Positions 57,827-64,000 of a stretch of 64,000 nt of DNA are shown here, piece by piece. This stretch comes from Streptomyces xanthophaeus. GTDB taxonomy: Bacteria; Actinomycetota; Actinomycetes; Streptomycetales; Streptomycetaceae. The notes below the pieces were generated by a model. The model did no database searches and was not told the origin of the DNA. It saw nothing but the letters and a program-made list of their open reading frames with translations. Made by a program: the position numbers and the translations under genes. Where the stretch lies: positions 2,976,001-3,040,000 of the forward strand of contig NZ_CP076543.1 in assembly GCF_030440515.1 (NCBI RefSeq), written 5' to 3'. Positions within the stretch are counted from its first letter, which is position 1. Each line of letters begins with the position of its first letter.

Positions 57827-58618
57827 TTACGGCTTGGTCGGGTTCGCGCCCTGGCCGGAGCCCTTGGAAGGAGCCGGGGCGGGCCCGCCGCTCTGGTCCT
57901 TCGTCGTCGGCAGCTGGGTGCCGTAGTCGACCGTCTGGTCCTGCGCGGGCGGGTCCAGCTGGAACGATTTGCCCCACTCCGCGAGTTCGACCCGGCCGGC
58001 GCCGCCTGCGCGCTCCATGAGCAGCGGGTACGGGGTCCCCTCCAGCGACACCGAGAGCTTGCCGCCCTTGCCCGCGTCCGCCGCGACCTGGACCGCGCGG
58101 GTGTGCCCGACCTTGGTGTACGAGCCCTTGGTGAGCTTGCCCTCCAGTCCCAGCAGCCCGTCCAGCAGGACGTCCATGTCGGTGAAGCCGCGGAACTGCT
58201 TGTAGGAGGGGTCTCCCTCGGGCACCTTCACGAACTTGTCGCCGAGCTTGCCGGCCGAGTCGGACTGGCCCCAGAACGCCGCGCTCGCCTTCAGGTACAG
58301 CTGCTCCCCCACGCGCAGCAGCTGGAAGGTGTCCTCGTTGGACTTCACCTCGCCGGAGCCCCCCTCCGCCTTCAGCCGCATGTCGAGGGTGAAGGACTTG
58401 CCGCCGCTCACCAGCGTGCCGGACAGGTGCACCGAGTCGGCCTCCGTCGCGGCCGCCTTCGCCTTCTCCTCGATCTTGTCGGCGGACAGCTTGCCGACCC
58501 CGTTCGTGCCCTCGTCGGGGTCCTCCCCGCAGCCCGTACCGGTGACGGCGAGGCCCGCGCACAGCACGCCGATGAAGGCGGCCCGGCGCAGCCGCGCGGC
58601 AGGGAAGTAGGCGGTCAC
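57827..58618 (-). CDS. Putative lipoprotein (LppX/LprAFG-like)
   Basis: 263-residue exported protein. The signal peptide ends GLAVTGTGCG, giving lipidation at about Cys30. The mature domain (KIEEKAKAAATEADSVHLSGTLVSGG, LRVGEQLYLKASAAFWG) resembles the LolA/LppX lipid-carrier fold of actinobacterial lipoproteins. The C-terminus is Pro/Ser/Gly-rich. GTG 58618 with GAGAGG 9 nt upstream. Probable envelope lipid or glycolipid carrier; no direct evidence of the ligand. Confidence 0.86.
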   Translation of the reverse strand: MTAYFPAARLRRAAFIGVLCAGLAVTGTGCGEDPDEGTNGVGKLSADKIEEKAKAAATEADSVHLSGTLVSGGKSFTLDMRLKAEGGSGEVKSNEDTFQLLRVGEQLYLKASAAFWGQSDSAGKLGDKFVKVPEGDPSYKQFRGFTDMDVLLDGLLGLEGKLTKGSYTKVGHTRAVQVAADAGKGGKLSVSLEGTPYPLLMERAGGAGRVELAEWGKSFQLDPPAQDQTVDYGTQLPTTKDQSGGPAPAPSKGSGQGANPTKP

Positions 58619-58806
58619 GGGCGGGTGCCTCTCGTCGGTCGTCTGCGAGCAGCAGGCAGCGTACCCGCCCGTACCTCGCGCCCCGCGACCGCGCCCCGGT
58701 GTTCGCCCCGCCCCCGGGCGGACGGCCCCACCAGGACGCTTTCGGGCGGCACGGGCTAGCCTGAGGGGCGGCACGACTCTTGATCGACGCACTAGGAGGC
58801 GCTCGG

Positions 58807-60078
58807 ATGGCTGCAGGCGCCCCGCGGATCTTCGTCTCGCATCTGTCGGGTGTGCCCGTCTTCGATCCCAACGGCGACCAGGTCGGCCGGGTCCGCGACC
58901 TCGTCGCGATGCTCCGGGTCGGCGGCCGCCCGCCACGGCTGCTCGGCCTGGTGGTCGAGGTCGTCAGCCGGCGGCGGATCTTCCTGCCGATGACCCGGGT
59001 CACCGGTGTGGAGTCCGGGCAGGTCATCACCACCGGCGTGATCAACATGCGGCGGTTCGAGCAGCGTCCGACCGAACGCCTGGTCCTGGGCGAGCTGCTG
59101 GACCGGCGGGTGACGCTGGTCGCGAGCGGCGAGGAGGTCACCGTCCTGGACGTGGCCATCCAGCAGCTGCCGGCCCGCCGGGACTGGGAGATCGACCGGA
59201 TCTTCGTGCGGAAGGGCAAGTCGGGTGCGCTGCGCCGGCGCGGCGAGGCCCTGACGGTGGAGTGGTCGGCGGTGACGGGCTTCTCGCTGGAGGAGCACGG
59301 GCAGGGCGCCGAGAACCTGGTCGCCACCTTCGAGCAGATGCGCCCGGCCGACGTGGCGAACGTGCTGCACCACCTGACGCCCAAGCGGCGCGCCGAGGTG
59401 GCCAACGCCCTCGACGACGACCGGCTCGCGGACGTGCTGGAGGAGCTGCCCGAGGACGAGCAGGTGGAGATCCTCGGCAAGCTGAAGGAGGAGCGCGCCG
59501 CCGACGTCCTGGAGGCGATGGACCCGGACGACGCGGCCGACCTGCTCTCCGAGCTGCCGGAGGACGACAAGGAGCGGCTGCTGACGCTGATGCAGCCGGA
59601 CGACGCGGCCGACGTGCGCCGCCTGTTGTCCTACGAGGAGAACACCGCGGGCGGTCTGATGACCACCGAGCCGATCGTGCTGCGGCCGGACGCGACGGTC
59701 GCGGATGCGCTGGCCCGCGTACGGCAGGCGGACCTGTCGCCGGCGCTGGCGGCGCAGGTGTACGTGTGCCGGCCGCCGGACGAGACGCCGACGGGCAAGT
59801 ACCTGGGCACGGTGCACTTCCAGCGGCTGCTGCGCGACCCTCCGTTCACGCTGGTCAGCTCGATCGTGGACACGGACCTGCCGCCGCTGCGCCCGAACGC
59901 CTCGCTGCCCGCGGTGACCACGCACCTCGCCGCCTACAACATGGTGGCGGTGCCGGTGGTCGACGAGAGCGGCTCGCTGCTGGGCGCGGTGACCGTGGAC
60001 GACGTGCTGGACCACCTGCTGCCGGACGACTGGCGGGAGACGGACTTCCATTCCGAGGAGGCCCTCGGTGGCCGCTGA
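58807..60078 (+). CDS. MgtE N-terminal/CBS domain protein without channel
   Basis: 423-residue protein. Residues about 1-90 form a PRC-barrel-like segment (FVSHLSGVPVFDPNGDQVGRVRD). An MgtE intracellular N domain follows, with repeated DPDDAADLLSELPEDDKERLL and MQPDDAADVRRLL, then two CBS domains ending YNMVAVPVVDESG and VDDVLDHLLPDDW. The MgtE transmembrane domain is absent, so it is a cytoplasmic Mg2+/nucleotide sensor or adaptor. AGGAGG precedes ATG 58807. Its stop overlaps the DUF1003 gene by 11 bp, coupling them. Confidence 0.93.
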   Translation: MAAGAPRIFVSHLSGVPVFDPNGDQVGRVRDLVAMLRVGGRPPRLLGLVVEVVSRRRIFLPMTRVTGVESGQVITTGVINMRRFEQRPTERLVLGELLDRRVTLVASGEEVTVLDVAIQQLPARRDWEIDRIFVRKGKSGALRRRGEALTVEWSAVTGFSLEEHGQGAENLVATFEQMRPADVANVLHHLTPKRRAEVANALDDDRLADVLEELPEDEQVEILGKLKEERAADVLEAMDPDDAADLLSELPEDDKERLLTLMQPDDAADVRRLLSYEENTAGGLMTTEPIVLRPDATVADALARVRQADLSPALAAQVYVCRPPDETPTGKYLGTVHFQRLLRDPPFTLVSSIVDTDLPPLRPNASLPAVTTHLAAYNMVAVPVVDESGSLLGAVTVDDVLDHLLPDDWRETDFHSEEALGGR

Positions 60079-60760
60079 ACGAGGACGCTTCGAACGGGGG
60101 CGGGGCGAGCAGGCGCGCGAGCGACGCCGCGAACAGATCCGGGAGCGGCGCGAGCAGGCGCGGACGCAGGCGCGCGAGCACGGGCTGGCGGCGGAAGCGG
60201 CGGAACGTTCCGGCGAGCGCGCGGGGAGGTCCTCGGGCGCCGGGTCGAGCGCGCTGACGCGCTCGCGGGTGCGCCTGGACCTGCCGCGCGCCCCGCGCCG
60301 GTCACTGCTGCCCGAGTACGACCCGGAGGCCTTCGGGCGGCTGTCGGAGCGGGTGGCGCGCTTCCTGGGCACCGGCCGGTTCATCGTCTGGATGACCCTG
60401 GTCATCATCGTCTGGGTGCTGTGGAACATCTTCGCGCCGGACGACCTGCGGTTCGACCCCTACCCGTTCATCTTCCTGACCCTGATGCTGTCGCTGCAGG
60501 CCTCCTACGCGGCTCCGCTGATCCTGCTCGCGCAGAACCGGCAGGACGACCGCGACCGGGTCACCCACGAGCAGGACCGCAAGCAGAACGAGCGCTCCAT
60601 CGCCGACACCGAGTACCTGACCCGGGAAATCGCCGCCCTGCGGATGGGCCTGGGCGAGGTCGCCACCCGCGACTGGATCAGGTCCGAGTTCCAGGACCTG
60701 ATCAAGGAGATGGACGAGCGGCGTCTATTCCCCGCCGAACGTGACGAAGGCGACCGCTGA
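60068..60760 (+). CDS. DUF1003 family membrane protein
   Basis: 230-residue protein whose N-terminal 75 residues are Arg/Glu/Gln-rich and probably helical. The DUF1003 domain follows, with two transmembrane segments (FIVWMTLVIIVWVLWNIF, FIFLTLMLSLQASYAAPLILL) and the signature AQNRQDDRDR. GTG 60068 overlaps the MgtE-N/CBS gene. The pairing with an Mg2+-sensing protein and proximity to corA suggest a shared ion-homeostasis role, although the function of the family is unknown. Confidence 0.93.
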   Translation: MAAERGRFERGRGEQARERRREQIRERREQARTQAREHGLAAEAAERSGERAGRSSGAGSSALTRSRVRLDLPRAPRRSLLPEYDPEAFGRLSERVARFLGTGRFIVWMTLVIIVWVLWNIFAPDDLRFDPYPFIFLTLMLSLQASYAAPLILLAQNRQDDRDRVTHEQDRKQNERSIADTEYLTREIAALRMGLGEVATRDWIRSEFQDLIKEMDERRLFPAERDEGDR

Positions 60761-60802
60761 CGGGCTTTCCTGCCGCCTGCTACCGAGCCGTACCATCGGG
60801 GC

Positions 60803-61963
60803 ATGGCTACCGACACAAGCTCCGCCGCCGTGCCTGAGCAGGACGCGATCCTGGACGCGCTGGCGACGGTGAACGACCCCGAGATCCACCGGCCGATCAC
60901 CGAGCTCGGCATGGTCAAATCGGTGGAGATCGGTGAGGGCGGCGAGGTCGCCGTCACGGTCTACCTCACGGTGTCCGGCTGTCCCATGCGCGAGACCATC
61001 ACCAAGAACGTCACCGAGGCCGTCGAGAAGGTCGCGGGCGTCACCTCCGTCGCCGTCTCCCTCGACGTCATGAGCGACGAGCAGCGCAAGGACCTGGCGG
61101 CCACGCTGCGCGGCGGCACCGCCGAGCGCGAGGTGCCCTTCGCCAAGCCGGGCTCGCTGACCCGCGTGTACGCGGTCGCGTCCGGCAAGGGCGGCGTCGG
61201 CAAGTCCTCCGTCACGGTGAACCTGGCCGCGGCGATGGCGGCGGACGGCCTGAAGGTCGGCGTGGTCGACGCGGACATCTACGGCCACAGCGTGCCGCGC
61301 ATGCTGGGGGTGGACGGCCGTCCGACCCAGGTCGAGAACATGATCATGCCGCCGTCGGCGCACGGCGTGAAGGTCATCTCCATCGGCATGTTCACCCCGG
61401 GCAACGCCCCGGTGGTGTGGCGCGGCCCCATGCTGCACCGCGCGCTCCAGCAGTTCCTGGCCGACGTGTTCTGGGGCGACCTGGACGTGCTGCTGCTGGA
61501 CCTGCCGCCGGGTACGGGCGACATCGCGATCTCCGTGGCCCAGCTGGTGCCGAACGCGGAGATCCTCGTCGTCACCACCCCGCAGCAGGCCGCGGCCGAG
61601 GTCGCGGAGCGGGCCGGCTCCATCGCCGTGCAGACCCACCAGAAGATCGTCGGCGTGGTCGAGAACATGTCGGGCCTGCCGTGCCCGCACTGCGACGAGA
61701 TGGTGGACGTCTTCGGCTCGGGCGGCGGCCAGAAGGTCGCCGACGGCCTGACCAAGACGGTCGGCGCGACGGTGCCGGTGCTGGGCTCGATCCCGATCGA
61801 CGTCCGGCTGCGCGAGGGCGGCGACGAGGGCAAGCCCGTCGTCCTGTCCGACCCGGACTCCCCGGCCGGCGCGGCCCTGCGCGCGATCGCGGGCAAGCTG
61901 GGCGGCCGGGCGCGCGGCCTGTCGGGCATGTCGCTGGGCATCACCCCGCGCAACAAGTTCTGA
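60803..61963 (+). CDS. mrp: Iron-sulfur cluster carrier protein Mrp/ApbC
   Basis: 386-residue P-loop NTPase. The N-terminal DUF59/MIP18-like domain (about 1-105) is followed by the deviant Walker A GKGGVGKSS (128-136), Walker B DVLLLDLPPGTGD, and the cluster-bridging CPHC near residue 290. It binds and delivers Fe-S clusters to apoproteins. TACCAT lies 6 nt before ATG 60803, indicating a leaderless mRNA. It ends before a strong hairpin. Confidence 0.96.
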   Translation: MATDTSSAAVPEQDAILDALATVNDPEIHRPITELGMVKSVEIGEGGEVAVTVYLTVSGCPMRETITKNVTEAVEKVAGVTSVAVSLDVMSDEQRKDLAATLRGGTAEREVPFAKPGSLTRVYAVASGKGGVGKSSVTVNLAAAMAADGLKVGVVDADIYGHSVPRMLGVDGRPTQVENMIMPPSAHGVKVISIGMFTPGNAPVVWRGPMLHRALQQFLADVFWGDLDVLLLDLPPGTGDIAISVAQLVPNAEILVVTTPQQAAAEVAERAGSIAVQTHQKIVGVVENMSGLPCPHCDEMVDVFGSGGGQKVADGLTKTVGATVPVLGSIPIDVRLREGGDEGKPVVLSDPDSPAGAALRAIAGKLGGRARGLSGMSLGITPRNKF

Positions 61964-61974
61964 CCGTCCGTACC

Positions 61975-62015
61975 ACGGGGAAGGGCGCCGCTCGCCGAGC
62001 GGCGCCCTTCCCCGT
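61975..62015. terminator. Bidirectional 19-bp hairpin terminator
   Basis: Perfect stem 61975-61993 with 61997-62015 and a 3-nt loop, between the convergent mrp and hypothetical gene. Confidence 0.88.
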
Positions 62016-62061
62016 ACCGGTCCCCGTCGCCTCGTACCCGTGACCCGTGACCCGTGACCCG

Positions 62062-62793
62062 CTACTGGTACGAGCCGAGGTCCGCGATCGCGGAGAAGCC
62101 GAGTCCGTACGCGCTCATCCCGCGGCCGTACGCGCCCAGGTGGACCCCGCTCCCGGTGGAGCCGGCCAGCACCCACCCGAACTCCGACTCGCGGTAGTGG
62201 AACGGCGTCGGCTCCCCGTCCACGGGCAGCGACAGCGTGGACCAGTCCTCACCGTCCAGGTCGTCCGCCAGCTCCCACGCGGCCTCGGTCTGCTGGTCCA
62301 GCCAGTCGTCGCGCAGCGAGTGGTCCATCTGTCCGGGCCAGCTGTACGCCAGCAGTCCGGAGCCGGCCAGCCAGGCGGCCGAGGCGACCGAGGTGGCCTC
62401 CAGGACGCCGGTGCCGTCGCCGCTGCGGCGCAGCGGGTTGCTCGCCACGGTGATGACCACCGCGAAGCGCTCCTTCTCACCGGTGGCGATCTCGCCCCGG
62501 GCGGAGGGCTCGTCGCCGTGGCCCGTGGAGCCGTGCTCCACCGTGCCGTCGGCGGCGGTGCCGACCTGCATGAGCCAGCGGGGGCCGGTGAAGGCGCCGT
62601 CCAGCCCGTACCAGGGGAAGTCGGCCGCCAGGAACCCCTCGGCCGTCCGGCGGGCCGCCGGTACGGGCGCAGGGGCTTCCTGTGGCTGTGTATCGCTGTG
62701 TGGGCCGGTATCCGGCTCCTGGGCGGGTGCGTCTGCGGGGGCGGGGGCCTCCGCGGTCTGCGCTCCTACCCGGCTGCTGCTCGTCGTCTCCAT
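62062..62793 (-). CDS. Conserved hypothetical protein
   Basis: 243-residue cytoplasmic protein. The first 50 residues are Ala/Pro/Thr-rich. The remainder is a globular domain rich in Trp/Gly (FPWYGLDGAFTGPRWLMQVG, LPVDGEPTPFHYRESEFGWVLAGS). No catalytic motif or membrane segment is seen. I do not recognise the family. It lies downstream of tatB on the same strand, with a 139-bp gap. Confidence 0.8.
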   Translation of the reverse strand: METTSSSRVGAQTAEAPAPADAPAQEPDTGPHSDTQPQEAPAPVPAARRTAEGFLAADFPWYGLDGAFTGPRWLMQVGTAADGTVEHGSTGHGDEPSARGEIATGEKERFAVVITVASNPLRRSGDGTGVLEATSVASAAWLAGSGLLAYSWPGQMDHSLRDDWLDQQTEAAWELADDLDGEDWSTLSLPVDGEPTPFHYRESEFGWVLAGSTGSGVHLGAYGRGMSAYGLGFSAIADLGSYQ

Positions 62794-62932
62794 CTGGGCG
62801 GCCTCTCGTTCCGTGGGGTCCGGAACGGCCCTCCCCCTCGCTGTGCTGGGGGGACCCCCTCCCTCGGGCGTCCTGCGATCCGGACAGATGGAGGATAGCC
62901 ATCCGACCGCGGATCGCCGGGCAGGCCGCGCG

Positions 62933-63379
62933 TCAGGTGGCGTCGGCGTCGAAGCGCGAGCGCTCCTCCGGGGCGGGGGCGGCGGGCTTCTTCAGCAGGT
63001 CCGGGCCGGTGACGGCGGGCGTGGCGGCCGCGGCCGGGGCGGACGGGGCGGCGCCGGCCTCCGAGCTCTTCACGGCGTCGGAGACGTCGCTGAGCTCCTT
63101 GCGGAGATCGAAGCTGGTGCGGATCTCCTTGAGGTCCTCGTTCTCGGTCAGCTGCTTGCGGATGAAGGTCTTCGGGTTCAGGTCCTCGAACTCGAAGTCC
63201 TTGAATTCCGGGCCGAGTTCGGAGCGGATGTCGTTCTTCGCGCTGTCCGAGAACGCCCGGACCTTCCGGATGAAGCCCGTGACGTCCTGAATGACCTTGG
63301 GCAGCTTGTCCGGTCCGAAGACGAGGATGCCGAGCACCACGATCGTGACAAGTTCGAGTGCGCCTATGTCGTTGAACAC
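62933..63379 (-). CDS. tatB: Sec-independent protein translocase subunit TatB
   Basis: 148-residue protein with a single N-terminal transmembrane helix (GALELVTIVVLGILVFGPDKLP) carrying the FGPDKLP hinge, an amphipathic helix and an acidic/Pro/Ala-rich C-terminal tail. This is the TatB layout; it acts with TatC as the receptor for twin-arginine signal peptides. GTG 63379. It is located directly upstream of the HtrA gene's 3' end, on the same strand. Confidence 0.93.
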   Translation of the reverse strand: MFNDIGALELVTIVVLGILVFGPDKLPKVIQDVTGFIRKVRAFSDSAKNDIRSELGPEFKDFEFEDLNPKTFIRKQLTENEDLKEIRTSFDLRKELSDVSDAVKSSEAGAAPSAPAAAATPAVTGPDLLKKPAAPAPEERSRFDADAT

Positions 63380-63497
63380 CTTGCCGCTCCTCGGCTCTCT
63401 ATCACTTCGGGCCCCGACACACGGTACCCGGCGTTGTCCACGGGCCCATACCTGCGTACCGCCTCCGCGGCGGATTCACCCAGCTGTCATCCCGCGC

Positions 63498-64000
63498 TCA
63501 TGAGCCGTTCGCCGATCCGAGGACCACTTTCAGTGTGCTTTCGCGGCCGGCGCGGAGCACGGTGAGGGTCAGCGGGTCGCCCGGGCGGTGGGCGCGGATC
63601 TTGATGATCAGCTCGTCGCCGCCGCGGACCCGCTGGCCGTCCACCTTGGTGATCACGTCCCCGGCCCGGATCCCGGCGCGCGCGCCCGGTCCGTCGGCGA
63701 CGACGGACGGCTTGCCGTCCTCGCCCTTGTCCCCGACCCGGGCCCCGTCGCCCGAGTAGTCCATGTCGAGGGTGACCCCGATGACCGGGTGCGTGGCGCG
63801 GCCGGTGCGGATGATCTCCTCGGCGACGCGCTTACCCTGGTTGACGGGGATGGCGAAGCCGAGCCCGATGGAGCCTCCCTGCCGGGTGGGATCTTCCTTG
63901 TCGGCCCCGCGGATGGCGCTGTTGATGCCGACCACGTGGGCCTTGGCGTCGAGGAGCGGGCCGCCGGAGTTCCCCGGGTTGATGGGGGCGTCGGTCTGGA
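63498..64000 (-). CDS. HtrA/DegP-type serine protease with PDZ domain, N-terminus beyond window
   Basis: The visible 3' part encodes about 167 residues of an S1C trypsin-like protease. It includes the catalytic serine motif [40 protein letters not shown] and a PDZ domain ([36 protein letters not shown]). The catalytic His and Asp and any membrane anchor lie outside. It functions in envelope protein quality control. It is convergent with nothing; tatB lies 119 bp beyond its end on the same strand. Confidence 0.94.
   Translation of the reverse strand, partial: QTDAPINPGNSGGPLLDAKAHVVGINSAIRGADKEDPTRQGGSIGLGFAIPVNQGKRVAEEIIRTGRATHPVIGVTLDMDYSGDGARVGDKGEDGKPSVVADGPGARAGIRAGDVITKVDGQRVRGGDELIIKIRAHRPGDPLTLTVLRAGRESTLKVVLGSANGS

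Overview
The window is high-GC (about 72 percent) actinobacterial chromosome. Codon bias, GTG/TTG starts, a WblC-type WhiB regulator, mycoredoxin, AdnAB, MoeZ, DUF3107, DUF3152 and DUF3492-type glycosyltransferases all point to Streptomyces or a very close relative. From memory, the gene order follows the conserved core segment of S. coelicolor around SCO5150-SCO5195 (moeZ, wblC), read in the opposite direction. There are no tRNA or rRNA genes, insertion sequences, integrases or CRISPR arrays. Two genes are cut by the window edges: an epimerase at the left end and an HtrA-type protease at the right end.

Layout. 1-9.8 kb: an SDR protein, a zincin-like protein, a Nudix hydrolase, three AIM24-domain genes (the first fused to TerD), a YgjP-type metallopeptidase, an orphan ThiF/TOMM-like protein and an ABC1 kinase. 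9.8-25.4 kb: a genome-maintenance and stress block with wblC and its long attenuator leader, UvrD2, mycoredoxin, NudC, an M20 peptidase, AdnB, AdnA and an alkyltransferase-like protein. 25.5-32.8 kb: a kinase-like/LPG-synthase-TM membrane protein, a SUKH-4 protein, an exported peptidase-type lipoprotein and MoeZ. 32.8-37.8 kb: an envelope or exopolysaccharide cluster (spherulin-4, epimerase, PelF-like glycosyltransferase, membrane protein). 38-43.7 kb: a complete peptide ABC transporter operon preceded by a small leader peptide. 43.8-55.6 kb: DUF3152 protease, hydrolases, a TetR regulator with a palindromic operator, DUF3107, ferritin-like protein, DEAD-box helicase, MarC, PHP phosphoesterase, DUF6758 and SUFU. 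56-64 kb: a Mg-transport-associated group (CorA, MgtE-N/CBS protein, DUF1003), Mrp, TatB and HtrA.

Main points. (1) The wblC leader shows promoter, upstream ORF, stop-codon hairpin, intrinsic terminator and a competing antiterminator pairing, and the usual N-terminal extension of WblC appears frameshifted. (2) The DEAD-box helicase seems to start at CTG. (3) Tandem repeats and a dispersed GC-rich palindromic repeat sit in frame inside adnA, adnB, a membrane-protein gene and an ABC ATPase linker. (4) At least ten genes have a TANNNT box 6-7 nt before the start codon, the layout of leaderless mRNAs. (5) A 25-31 residue leader peptide precedes the peptide transporter. Most genes are otherwise ordinary core Streptomyces genes.
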